In this document: piece after piece, positions 1-7,664 of the stretch
Layout of the letters: each line of letters starts with the position of its first letter
Numbering within the stretch: position 1 is the first letter of the stretch
Assembly (NCBI RefSeq): GCF_001571345.1
Contig: NZ_BCTP01000022.1
Location: 1 to 49,840, forward strand
Length of the DNA: 49,840 bases
Source: Komagataeibacter xylinus NBRC 15237
GTDB taxonomy: Bacteria > Pseudomonadota > Alphaproteobacteria > Acetobacterales > Acetobacteraceae
Direction: 5' to 3'
Translations under genes and position numbers: made by a program
Notes under the pieces: model-generated
Told to the model about the DNA's origin: nothing
Database searches by the model: none
What the model saw: only the letters and a program-made list of their open reading frames with translations

Positions 1-141
1 CACAAGACAATTGGTGATCCTCTGCTCGGGCAGATGGCGCGGCAGCTCGGGTTAACCAAGACGAGCTTTCTGGAGCTAGTCGACTGCACGCTCGATCAGG
101 TTGGCTACGAAGCCTTGGTCTTTCCACTGAAGAAGAATTGA
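1..141 (+). CDS. C-terminal end of a gene cut by the window edge
   Basis: Reading frame 1 is open from the first base to a TGA at 139-141 and gives the last 46 residues of a protein. The piece is mixed hydrophobic and charged and ends in a short lysine-rich tail (PLKKN). I recognise no domain. The frame agrees with a real 3' end because a non-coding stretch of about 240 bases follows, but the call rests only on an open frame of 46 codons. Confidence 0.4.
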   Translation, partial: HKTIGDPLLGQMARQLGLTKTSFLELVDCTLDQVGYEALVFPLKKN

Positions 142-389
142 GCCCCACGTTCGCGATCTGAAACGCAGTCCGACTTGCACTCACCGAGACAGGGTTCAAT
201 GAGTTTGCGCTGTTGATTCCTAAAAAATGGGCCTGCACGACTGGAAATGCCTTTAGTTGCTCCACACCAGACCTTCCGCTCTCCCCCCAACGCGGCCATT
301 TTCGTTACTTCTACCCCCCACCAGGCGGGTCGCATGATTGTCAGCTAAGCCAGAGCAGGAGACATTCGTAACAAGAGCAGGTGGGCTTC

Positions 390-1025
390 ATGGTGAGATT
401 ACGCCGACGCGGCGTTAGAAACCCCGGACATCCCCGCCTCACGCCCCATGAACAGGCGGTCTGGCGGTCCTTCCGGGCGGGGATTCAGGGTGACAAGGGC
501 GAGAACGCCGTCTCTGACATTCTCAACCGCAGCGGGCTTCCCGTCCTCCATGATGTCATCCTGCCCGCTCAAAATGAGCGGACCACCCAGATCGACCACC
601 TGTTTCTCAGCGTAACCGGCATCCATGTCGTGGAAACGAAGCGCTATGGCGGCGAACTGACCGGGCACCCGGAAGACGAAAGATGGCGCCAGCGTTTCGC
701 CGGGGAAGACGCCGACGCGCCACCTCGCCTGATCTACAGTCCACTGATCCAGAACGCCGGCCATTGTCGGGCTGTGTATGCGCTGGTCCGTCTCGTGGAT
801 CCGGCGATTCAGGTTTTTAACCACGTCGTAATGGCAGGATCCGCAATCCTGTCGCCGGCACTGGCAAGCCGCACCCTCTCGCTATCGGCGCTGGAGACCC
901 TGCTGGGCAGTCTCGGGCGCAATGATTCTCAGGGGTCGCTGGCGGAAGCATGGCGGCGCATCGAACTCGCCCGCCCTGCCAGGAAGTCCCGCGATGTTCA
1001 GCCGGTCATTTCTTCTTCGAGGTAG
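390..1025 (+). CDS. NERD-domain nuclease-related protein
   Basis: Protein of about 211 residues. It carries the landmarks of the NERD (nuclease-related) domain, a restriction-endonuclease-like fold: a GEN motif near residue 38, a D in QID near residue 69, and the E-x-K of VVETK near residues 82-84, preceded by a beta strand (HLFLSVTGIHV). Function is inferred as a DNA-processing or defence-linked nuclease. There is no membrane segment. The ATG at 390 is chosen; an in-frame GTG at 381 is an alternative and neither has a strong ribosome binding site. Its 3' end overlaps the convergent gene at 998 by 28 bases. Confidence 0.75.
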   Translation: MVRLRRRGVRNPGHPRLTPHEQAVWRSFRAGIQGDKGENAVSDILNRSGLPVLHDVILPAQNERTTQIDHLFLSVTGIHVVETKRYGGELTGHPEDERWRQRFAGEDADAPPRLIYSPLIQNAGHCRAVYALVRLVDPAIQVFNHVVMAGSAILSPALASRTLSLSALETLLGSLGRNDSQGSLAEAWRRIELARPARKSRDVQPVISSSR

Positions 1026-1432
1026 TCGAGCAGCTCGGTCGTTTCCTCGTCGGTGAGCATCAGTCCCCGGCAGGCATCATTGTCGCGGGGGAAGTCGACA
1101 GGTTCGCCGCCGAAATCACGGTTGCCAGCGCTGATCCAGAGAACCCGATCCGGTTCATTGGGATCGTAGTCCAGACGCACTCCAAGGCCATCACCAAGAT
1201 TGATGAAATCCGAGAACAGGTCATCCTCGCAACGAAGCGGCAGCGTGCCAATCTCAACGCCCACCCACCGTTTCGGGAATTTGGCACGCAGAATATCTGT
1301 GAGCTGGCGGGTGTGTGGGCGCAGATCCTTCGGATCCCGCACCGGCGTCGGTGGTTCAGGTGGCGGGAGAAAACCTGCCTCTTCGTCAGACCAGTCCTCG
1401 GGCTCAATCGCCGGCGCAGGCTTCTTCGCCAT
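998..1432 (-). CDS. Hypothetical acidic protein
   Basis: 144 residues, strongly acidic, with a proline-rich N-terminal segment (residues 20-33) and an acidic C-terminal helix ending LLDYLEEEMTG. It has no signal peptide or membrane segment, and I recognise no family. The ATG at 1432 has an AGGA about 11 bases upstream. It is the last of a minus-strand run of four genes (NYN protein, two hypotheticals, this one), separated from the previous gene by about 77 bases, and it overlaps the NERD gene tail to tail. Confidence 0.55.
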   Translation of the reverse strand: MAKKPAPAIEPEDWSDEEAGFLPPPEPPTPVRDPKDLRPHTRQLTDILRAKFPKRWVGVEIGTLPLRCEDDLFSDFINLGDGLGVRLDYDPNEPDRVLWISAGNRDFGGEPVDFPRDNDACRGLMLTDEETTELLDYLEEEMTG

Positions 1433-1509
1433 AAATCAGACGTCCTTATAACAAATCAGATACAGTTAAAGACCGAAGTCCCGGCCGGAACCAGAGGGGA
1501 TGAGAGTCA

Positions 1510-1863
1510 TCAGTTCAGCGCACGGCAATCCGATGAGACCGACCGGCTGTAAATCAGTTTTGACTGACCGCCACCAGCCAGCTCGCATCGAACCCATTTG
1601 CTTCCCGGCTGCCCGGGCAACGCCTTGCGCAGAACCACCATTTCACCATCTTCACCGGTAAGCGATACGATCTGGAAGCCATCATCGAGCAGCTGCGCCA
1701 TGGACTGCGCAAGGGGCGCGAATGTCGTGGGCATCTTGCCCGCCGCACGGCCGCCTGCCGGCGTCACCGGGCTGCCGATGACGGACGACTGGGCCTCGGC
1801 TGGGCTGGCGGAGAAAGACGCGGCAACGAGTAGAACGGCGACGACGCCGGAAGTATAACGCAA
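1510..1863 (-). CDS. Small secreted hypothetical protein
   Basis: 117 residues. The first 25 form a clear Sec signal peptide: a short basic start, a hydrophobic core VVAVLLVAASFS, and a probable signal peptidase I site after AEA. The mature part has a conserved-looking acidic loop (GEDGEMVVLRK) and two cysteines that could form a disulfide, which fits a periplasmic protein. The start is a TTG at 1863, chosen because AGGAG sits 8 bases upstream; an overlapping ATG at 1875 is in another frame. It lies 15 bases after the gene that ends at 1879. Function unknown. Confidence 0.6.
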   Translation of the reverse strand: MRYTSGVVAVLLVAASFSASPAEAQSSVIGSPVTPAGGRAAGKMPTTFAPLAQSMAQLLDDGFQIVSLTGEDGEMVVLRKALPGQPGSKWVRCELAGGGQSKLIYSRSVSSDCRALN

Positions 1864-1878
1864 AGGGCCATCTCCTTT

Positions 1879-2643
1879 TCAGAACAGCGGCAGCGGAAAT
1901 CGTGACGCGGGTGGATACATCTGCCCCGCCAGAACCGGAGCCTCGGCAAACAGAACGGCGGCAAGCTCATGCACGATACGCGGCAGCGGGGTCAGCCGCG
2001 CGTAATCCATACCCTGCACAAATGACGAAATAATGGTGGCGAGCCAAGGCGCGTCGACAGGCGCCACCAGACCGAGAGGCAACGGCAGGGCGTCGAGAGG
2101 CGGGCTGATCTGGCCAGACTCTCGACCCTGCTCGACGAGCGTCTTCACCGCCTGCCACAGATCCACACCAACCGCCCCGCACCATGCAACTGCACCGACC
2201 ACAATCGGCCGCCTGGTGCGATACCGCCCGTAATGCAATCTAAACGCTGCGCCACCAAGCAGGATCCGGCCACGCGCATCGCGTGGATAATCCACCGTCG
2301 CCCACCATCCGGAGAAGCCTTCATAGGGAAGTGGTCCGGAACCCTCCCGGACGATCCAGGAAAGCCCCTCATTTCGATCCGGCGTCATGGGTGGTCTGAG
2401 CTGGACCGCTGTACGGAAGCCCTCTTCCATCAGGATATGCTGAACCGTCAGCATCGTGTGGTCTTTACGAAACGACATGGAACGGCATGGGCGACAGGCA
2501 TGAATGTCTCCTTGTTCGGGACTACCTGCGTGGCCGGGAATCATGCGACTGCCACGTGAAAGATCGGAACCATCCGTCATATGCCCGGCGCTCGTGTCGC
2601 GATTTGCAGAGGCCGCAGGAGCAGACATCATGCCACGGCGCAT
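1879..2643 (-). CDS. Hypothetical protein, coupled to the NYN gene
   Basis: 254 residues, with no domain that I recognise. The N-terminal 60 residues are low-complexity and basic, so the functional start may be further in, for example the methionine of MLTVQHILMEEGF at residue 64. The rest is mixed alpha/beta with aromatic and glycine-rich turns (GFSGWWATVDYPRDARGRI). The ATG at 2643 overlaps the TAA of the NYN gene by one base (TAATG), a sign of translational coupling. Confidence 0.5.
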   Translation of the reverse strand: MRRGMMSAPAASANRDTSAGHMTDGSDLSRGSRMIPGHAGSPEQGDIHACRPCRSMSFRKDHTMLTVQHILMEEGFRTAVQLRPPMTPDRNEGLSWIVREGSGPLPYEGFSGWWATVDYPRDARGRILLGGAAFRLHYGRYRTRRPIVVGAVAWCGAVGVDLWQAVKTLVEQGRESGQISPPLDALPLPLGLVAPVDAPWLATIISSFVQGMDYARLTPLPRIVHELAAVLFAEAPVLAGQMYPPASRFPLPLF

Positions 2644-3296
2644 TACGCGGCCGTCTTCGGCAGGGCGTACACAATCTTGTCTCCGTTGAACGAGACGATC
2701 CCTCGCCTCTGCATCTCGTCAATGAGCGCGCCTGCTCCTCCTGTGTCGAGCTGCTTTCCAAAAAGGCAAAGGATTTCTGCCTGCAACGACTTCCGGCGCT
2801 TCGGTTTCGCTGCCCCCTGACGTCGCAGACACGCCACGAGTTTCTTGACGCGTTCCTCAGAGCCATTTTGCGGCACGCTCTTTTTTTCGGGCGCCACAGG
2901 TTTCTCTGGCGGAGACGGAACCCTTTCGCAGACAATCCCCTTCTCGCACAGATGCAGGATCAGCGGATCGAAACCCGTATCTTTCGAGACGATCAGAAAG
3001 CGTGCGTCGGGATCCAGTGCAGAGAGATGTCCGACAGAATACGCCACATGGAAGTCCAGAGCGTTCGGACCGTTTCCGCTGATGCGCACGTAAGAAGCGC
3101 GGGAACCCAGCCCCTGTATGGCCTGCGCCAGATCGATGCTGATCTTTGTCTGCAATGCACCGACGAAGACGTGAACCCGGACGTCATCACGAGCGCACAG
3201 GGCCAGAATGTCCGGCTGCACGTTTTCATAATCGATCAGCACATGCAGCGTCGTGCCTGTTTTCGATTCAGAAAACGACTGGCCAATGTGGTTCAT
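2643..3296 (-). CDS. NYN/PIN-like domain protein (putative RNase)
   Basis: 217 residues. The opening strand HVLIDYENVQ (aspartate near 22, asparagine near 25), the LDF segment near 80-82 and IVSKDTGFDPL near 102-112 are the acidic landmarks of the NYN/LabA-like PIN-fold ribonucleases. The C-terminal 70 residues are a basic linker followed by a small helical region resembling the OST-HTH/winged-helix segment seen in this family. The ATG at 3296 is chosen because GAGG lies 6 bases upstream; a longer reading to 3419 has no such site. It probably cleaves RNA; the partner is unknown. Confidence 0.7.
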   Translation of the reverse strand: MNHIGQSFSESKTGTTLHVLIDYENVQPDILALCARDDVRVHVFVGALQTKISIDLAQAIQGLGSRASYVRISGNGPNALDFHVAYSVGHLSALDPDARFLIVSKDTGFDPLILHLCEKGIVCERVPSPPEKPVAPEKKSVPQNGSEERVKKLVACLRRQGAAKPKRRKSLQAEILCLFGKQLDTGGAGALIDEMQRRGIVSFNGDKIVYALPKTAA

Positions 3297-3448
3297 GAGA
3301 CCCTCGTCAATCCATCGATCACAGACGGGACACGCCGATGATGCGACCACAAACCGCGCCCTGATGACGGGCAGACTATTTCTGTGGCATTTCGAGGTGT
3401 CGGCCGACACCCGCGTCAATGCCGTCCGAAAGAGGATACGACACCAAT

Positions 3449-3862
3449 ATGAGCAAGGCGTTCATCGCAGCGGTGCTGCAGGACAGCATGGGAAGCACAG
3501 GCGTTGCGGCCGGTAAGGCAGCCGAGGATCTGATTGAGGCGCTTGTCTCCGAGCTGGAGAAAACCGGCAGCTTTACCCTGCCCGGCTTCGGCACGTTTCG
3601 GGTGAAAGACACCCCGGCGCGCTCGGCATTGAATCCCCGCACTCTGGAAACGGTCCAGGTCGAGGCCGGACGGACCGTTCGTTTCAAGGCGTCCCCCGTG
3701 CTGAAGGCGCGTGTTGCGCCACCAAAACCTGCGACCAGGACAAAGAAAGCGTCGACCAGGGCGTCAGTCAGAACATCCACGAAATCACCGGCCAAAGGCG
3801 CCGCCGCTGCGGATACGGCAGCCGCTCCCGCGAAAAAGACCCGCGCTCGGCGCACGGCCTGA
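3449..3862 (+). CDS. HU family DNA-binding protein with histone-like tail
   Basis: 137 residues. Residues 1-90 are an HU/IHF-type fold: N-terminal helices (KAFIAAVLQDS, KAAEDLIEALVSELEK), then the GSFTLPGFGTFRV saddle signature and the arm region (PRTLETVQVEAGRTVRFKAS). The last 45 residues are Ala/Lys/Arg/Thr-rich, like a histone H1 tail. It should bend and compact DNA. The ATG at 3449 begins the fold directly; an upstream in-frame ATG at 3419 would add ten residues. It is divergent from the NYN gene. Confidence 0.85.
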   Translation: MSKAFIAAVLQDSMGSTGVAAGKAAEDLIEALVSELEKTGSFTLPGFGTFRVKDTPARSALNPRTLETVQVEAGRTVRFKASPVLKARVAPPKPATRTKKASTRASVRTSTKSPAKGAAAADTAAAPAKKTRARRTA

Positions 3863-3891
3863 GGGCGGCTTCACACAAGCGCCACCATACG

Positions 3892-3922
3892 GATAGCGGG
3901 TAGCTGAAAGATAGCGGGTAGC
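3892..3922. repeat. Two 13-bp direct repeats downstream of the HU gene
   Basis: GATAGCGGGTAGC occurs at 3892-3904 and again at 3910-3922, 18 bases apart start to start. They lie in the 200-base non-coding stretch between the HU gene and the next small gene, and could be a protein-binding site. Nothing else is visible in this gap. Confidence 0.5.
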
Positions 3923-4060
3923 GAGCGTGCGGTCGTTGCCGCGAGGCCTGCTGCCTGACGAATCAGCGACCGGCCAAGACGTTTTCCGCGCATTTTCTTA
4001 TCACTGGTCGCATGATGGTGGCCGACACTGATCTCCTCGCACAAGCAGGAGATCTTCTTC

Positions 4061-4261
4061 ATGACATCTCATAACCGCCTCACCGCGCTGCTGCACAGAC
4101 GCACACCAGGCGAATGCGCGGTCATCCGACGGGCTCACTCCGGCTATACCGCCGTCCGGTCAACGCTTTCGCAGCGCGGACGCATACGCCGGACAGATAT
4201 GACCCCGGCATGGGGTTACGGCCTCACGCCGACTCACCCTGCGCCCAGGAGCACGATGTGA
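4061..4261 (+). CDS. Possible small basic protein coupled to the next gene
   Basis: 66 residues, arginine-rich, no recognisable domain. AGGAG stands about 10 bases before the ATG at 4061, and its TGA shares one base with the next gene's ATG (TGATG at 4259-4263). These two facts support translation. The composition is unremarkable and it could be only a leader that couples translation of the membrane protein downstream. Confidence 0.4.
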   Translation: MTSHNRLTALLHRRTPGECAVIRRAHSGYTAVRSTLSQRGRIRRTDMTPAWGYGLTPTHPAPRSTM

Positions 4262-4758
4262 TGCAGCTCCGCGCTTCCTTTCCGGCAGTCCTCATCCTCG
4301 TGGCGACGCCCGTGCCCTGCGCAACAGCCATGGCAGGCCCATCCGTCGGACCAGCGCCTCTGAACCGGCCGACGATCGATACGCCCGAGGGGCCAGTGAG
4401 CCAACAGATGCGGGACGGAACGATGGCTTTTGTCGAGGCGTGCCGGGCCTGGACCAGGCCTCTTCCTTTACCGTCTGTGCCCCTGTCAGTGCCTCACCGT
4501 GACTCGGCGACCAAAGAGCAGTTCAACCTGTGTCAGATGGCCATGCACCCTGATCAGTTTCGTGCAGCTTTCCGGTTTTACACTATCCTCGGTGCGTGGG
4601 GCGTTCTGCTCAGCATGACCGTGGCCGCTTATCTGTTTGTTCGCCTCGGCCGCTTCGTCTGGCGCTTCACAGGGCAGAGAAAACTTTCCTCTTCGTCAGC
4701 CCTTTGCGGTCGCAAGACGTTCGTTCATGGTGATCAGCAAGTAAAGACTAAAAACTGA
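4261..4758 (+). CDS. Hypothetical exported membrane protein
   Basis: 165 residues. It starts with a signal-peptide-like segment (hydrophobic core FPAVLILVATPVPCATAMA), followed by a proline-rich region, a helical region with two cysteines, and a single strong transmembrane segment near residues 110-132 (ILGAWGVLLSMTVAAYLFV) with a basic cytoplasmic tail. The ATG at 4261 is chosen (AGGAG 9 bases upstream); a GTG at 4258 is in frame. No family is recognised. Confidence 0.5.
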   Translation: MQLRASFPAVLILVATPVPCATAMAGPSVGPAPLNRPTIDTPEGPVSQQMRDGTMAFVEACRAWTRPLPLPSVPLSVPHRDSATKEQFNLCQMAMHPDQFRAAFRFYTILGAWGVLLSMTVAAYLFVRLGRFVWRFTGQRKLSSSSALCGRKTFVHGDQQVKTKN

Positions 4759-4821
4759 ATGACGACCGCCAGCAATACGACCGACACTATATCATTGTGT
4801 CTGCAGACAGAGGTATATCCG

Positions 4822-5163
4822 ATGACTGATGCCAAAACAGCGGATCCGATACTGCAGGAAATCGTTGGACCCGTCTTTGACCCTGCGCGAACAGCGACAC
4901 GCCGCGCGATCTCAATCGTCACGCCGCTTATGATTGGGCAGGCCGTCCTCATCATAGCGGTATTAAATGAAGTCCCGGCTGCTGCGCGGGCGTATGAATC
5001 GGTTCCCGGCTGGTACCGCGTCGGATTGTTGCTGATCTGGATGCTGTTCAATCTTGAAGCGGGCTTCGCAATCCTGACGCCGGATGCAGACAGACGATTG
5101 CGCGCCGTTGTGTGTGCACTGGTCCTGACCCCGGCGCCGTATATGCTGGCGCAATTTATATAG
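4822..5163 (+). CDS. Small membrane protein, three predicted TM segments
   Basis: 113 residues with three hydrophobic segments (IVTPLMIGQAVLIIAVL, VGLLLIWMLFNLEAGFAIL, VVCALVLTPAPYMLAQF). The ATG at 4822 has AGAGG 8 bases upstream and gives a sensible soluble N-terminus; an upstream ATG at 4759 would add 21 residues without a better site. It follows the preceding membrane-anchored protein by 63 bases, so the two may be co-transcribed. Function unknown. Confidence 0.6.
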   Translation: MTDAKTADPILQEIVGPVFDPARTATRRAISIVTPLMIGQAVLIIAVLNEVPAAARAYESVPGWYRVGLLLIWMLFNLEAGFAILTPDADRRLRAVVCALVLTPAPYMLAQFI

Positions 5164-5318
5164 TTTCACTTCTCAGGCCGTGATTGCGAAAGCAGAGGCA
5201 GCTTCGTCGGAAGTAGCGAACGGTGTCCGCAGGATGACTGGAAAGGCTGACGAATCTCCTCCCTTTGGATTTAATCCGCACCCCGCTCTGCCCGCACCCG
5301 CCGAGACAATCAAAACCT

Positions 5319-5360
5319 TGATTTCCTCCCCCAAGACATATACAATATGGGATATACAAT
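5319..5360 (+). promoter_or_regulatory. Promoter and repeat operator of the vapBC-type operon
   Basis: TTGATT at 5319-5324 and TACAAT at 5341-5346 are 16 bases apart and fit a sigma-70 promoter ending about 27 bases before the antitoxin ATG. ATATACAAT is present twice, at 5338-5346 and 5352-5360, so the repeats cover the -10 box. VapB-type antitoxins usually repress their own promoter through such repeats, so autoregulation is inferred. Confidence 0.5.
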
Positions 5361-5372
5361 CAGGAGCCCCCC

Positions 5373-5645
5373 ATGCCAGTCCCTGAAACCCATCCACGGC
5401 CCCGTGAAGTCAAACTCTTCCGGAATAATCGCAGTCAGGCAGTACGCATTCCGGTCGAATTTGAACTGCCGGGAGACCGCGTGCTTATCCGCCGCGACGG
5501 TGACAGGCTGGTTCTTGAGCCCGTCAAGGCACCATCTACACTGAACGAACTCCTCGCTGCATGGCGCACAGAACCGCCGCTGGCTCCCGAGGACGATTTT
5601 CCCGACGTTCACGATGTCGCCGCCAGACCGGAAGACATCCTGTGA
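5373..5645 (+). CDS. VapB-type (AbrB-fold) antitoxin
   Basis: 90 residues. The N-terminal half is an AbrB/MazE-like swapped-hairpin DNA-binding domain (KLFRNNRSQAVRIPVEFELPGDRVLIRRDGDRLVLEPV). The C-terminal 35 residues are acidic and probably flexible, and should wrap the toxin. AGGAG lies 8 bases before the ATG. Its TGA overlaps the GTG start of the PIN toxin. It should neutralise the toxin and repress the operon from the repeats at 5338-5360. Confidence 0.88.
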   Translation: MPVPETHPRPREVKLFRNNRSQAVRIPVEFELPGDRVLIRRDGDRLVLEPVKAPSTLNELLAAWRTEPPLAPEDDFPDVHDVAARPEDIL

Positions 5646-6052
5646 ACGCCTATCTTCTCGATACCAACATCATCAGCGATCTTGTCCGCAATCCATCAGG
5701 ACCTGCCGCGCAACGCATCGAACATCTCGATCCCGGAGATCTCTGCACCAGCATCATCGTGGCGGCGGAGCTGCGATACGGATGCGCCAAAAAAGGCTCC
5801 GCGAAACTCCTGGCCCGCGTCGAAAGCGTGCTGGCTTTTGTACCAATATTGCCGCTCGATATTCCGGCTGATGGCGAATACGGCGGCATTCGTGCCGAAC
5901 TCGAAGCGGCAGGGCAGATAATCGGCATGAATGATCTGCTGATCGCGGCCCATGCATACACTCTCAAAGTAACTTTGGTGACGAACAACATTCGCGAGTT
6001 TAGCCGCATCAGAGGGCTGAAGGTCGAGAACTGGCTGGAGGATCTGGCATGA
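5642..6052 (+). CDS. VapC-type PIN-domain toxin
   Basis: 136 residues, the usual VapC length. It begins NAYLLDTNIISDLV with the first catalytic aspartate at residue 7. E43 (AAELRYG) and D98 (MNDLLIAAHA) complete the visible metal-binding set, and the C-terminal VTNNIREFSRIRGL is typical of the family. Such toxins are Mg2+-dependent ribonucleases, often cutting tRNA or rRNA. The GTG at 5642 overlaps the antitoxin stop (GTGA), so translation is coupled. Confidence 0.88.
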   Translation: MNAYLLDTNIISDLVRNPSGPAAQRIEHLDPGDLCTSIIVAAELRYGCAKKGSAKLLARVESVLAFVPILPLDIPADGEYGGIRAELEAAGQIIGMNDLLIAAHAYTLKVTLVTNNIREFSRIRGLKVENWLEDLA

Positions 6053-6252
6053 ATGAAAACCAGACGACTGCCGATCTTGAGGCGGGCTTGCGAGCGTTCG
6101 ATGACTTGAGTCGCGCTATCGGGAAGGCGGTTTCCCGGATGGACGAAATTGCAGAACGTCAGGAACAGATCATCCGGAAGCAGGCCGAGATATGGACAGC
6201 AATGGGGGGAATGCGGAGTGTCCGCTATCGGCAAATAGTGGAGAAAAACTGA
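6049..6252 (+). CDS. Small coiled-coil protein in the vapBC operon
   Basis: 67 residues, almost wholly helical with a coiled-coil pattern (LEAGLRAFDDLSRAIGKAVSRM, then EIAERQEQIIRKQAEIW). Its ATG overlaps the toxin TGA (ATGA at 6049-6052), so it appears to be a third gene of the toxin-antitoxin operon. I do not recognise a family. It could be a helper or simply a passenger. Confidence 0.6.
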   Translation: MNENQTTADLEAGLRAFDDLSRAIGKAVSRMDEIAERQEQIIRKQAEIWTAMGGMRSVRYRQIVEKN

Positions 6253-6410
6253 CAGTAATTCGTTCGAACTCAGCGAAACCTCTACAGCCACGTTTTCCCT
6301 AGGGCAGAATTCATTTAACAGACAGCAAGCACATCTATTCATAGAGTTCGTCGGACAATAAATCTGATCCACGGACAACTCTGAGACTGGCAACCGGCTG
6401 CGAGTATCGT

Positions 6411-7664
6411 TTACCCGATCAACAGTCGCGCACCGAGTGCCGTGAAGAGCGCAACGGGCATGGCCACGGCACCAAGCCTGAGAAATTGCAAAAACCCGAC
6501 CTCTTCGCCTTCTCGACGGATCACCTGCAACCAGAGGATTGTGGCCAGAGATCCCGTCACGGACAGGTTTGGGCCAAGATCCACACCGATCAACAGGTGA
6601 TCGATCACCAGTCGCGGGACATGCGCCTGCGCCACTGTCTCACTGGCAATCAAGCCGGCAGGCAGGTTGTTCATAATATTGGAGATAAAGGCCAAAAGAG
6701 CGCCAGCTCCCCAGGCAGCAGTGACAGGATCGCTTTTGGCGGCGTGCTGAAGCAGGCGGGCAAGCACCCCGACCACTCCAGTACTTTCAACGGCGGCCAC
6801 CAGAACGAACAGGCCGCCGACCAGCGGGAGAACGCCCCATGAAATATCCCGCATGAGCGCAATCGGTGATCGTCGCGCCAGCACCGACACGCCCAAACCT
6901 GTTCCAATGCCAGCAAGTGCTGTTGGCAGGCCGAGAGACAGATCAAATGCGGACACTGTGACAAGCAGAAGCGCGGTCAGGACGATGCCGACAAAAGCCG
7001 CCTTGCCGCCCAGTGTTAATGGGGTGGCTGCAACCTGTGAGGCGCAGTCCTGACGCAGGTGTGACCGTTCCATGAGGCGCAAAACCAGATAGGTCGTCAT
7101 GATTGCCAGGAGCGATGGTAGCGCGAATGACCTCATCCATGATCCCAGCGCGGGGAGTGCGCCGTCATACAGAACCAGGTTCGCCGGGTTGGAGACGGGC
7201 AGGACAAAGCTTGCCGCATTGGCGACGAGTGCACAGGCAAACAACGGCGGAAGGGGATCAGCTTTTGCCTTTTTTGCTGCCGCGAACACGGCGGGAGTCA
7301 GCACAACAGCCGTCGCATCGTTGGACATGAACGTCGTCACCACGACACCGGCCAGATAGACCAGTGTGAACAGCTTTGCCATTGAACCTGCGGCATGATT
7401 GACGGCCCAGGTGGCTATCCAGTCGAACAGCCCGTTTGCACGCGCCGTTTCACTGAGCAGCATCATGCCGATCAGAAACAGATAAACATCGCCACCTTTC
7501 AGAAGGCCGGCCTCCGCCATTGTCAGAGGGATCAACCCCACCAGCACAAGAGCTGCGGCCCCTATGACGGCCCATATCCACTCCGGGGTCCGGAACGGTC
7601 GGAGAATAACACCGGCCGTCGCCAGAACAGCGATCGTCCAGATCGCCTCCTGGTGAAAGGTCAT
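6411..7664 (-). CDS. ArsB/NhaD-type (ion transporter superfamily) permease
   Basis: 417 residues with about ten or more hydrophobic spans. Signatures of the ArsB/NhaD/SLC13-like group are visible: MSNDATAVVLTPAVFAAAKK near residues 113-132, the re-entrant VANAASFVLPVSNPANLVLYDG segment, and in the second half FISNIMNNLPAGLIAS and GVDLGPNLSVTGSLATILWL. These fit an arsenite or other anion/cation efflux permease. The ATG at 7664 overlaps the MFS stop (ATGA), so the longer upstream reading frame is rejected. No arsR or arsC lies nearby, so the substrate is uncertain. Confidence 0.82.
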   Translation of the reverse strand: MTFHQEAIWTIAVLATAGVILRPFRTPEWIWAVIGAAALVLVGLIPLTMAEAGLLKGGDVYLFLIGMMLLSETARANGLFDWIATWAVNHAAGSMAKLFTLVYLAGVVVTTFMSNDATAVVLTPAVFAAAKKAKADPLPPLFACALVANAASFVLPVSNPANLVLYDGALPALGSWMRSFALPSLLAIMTTYLVLRLMERSHLRQDCASQVAATPLTLGGKAAFVGIVLTALLLVTVSAFDLSLGLPTALAGIGTGLGVSVLARRSPIALMRDISWGVLPLVGGLFVLVAAVESTGVVGVLARLLQHAAKSDPVTAAWGAGALLAFISNIMNNLPAGLIASETVAQAHVPRLVIDHLLIGVDLGPNLSVTGSLATILWLQVIRREGEEVGFLQFLRLGAVAMPVALFTALGARLLIG

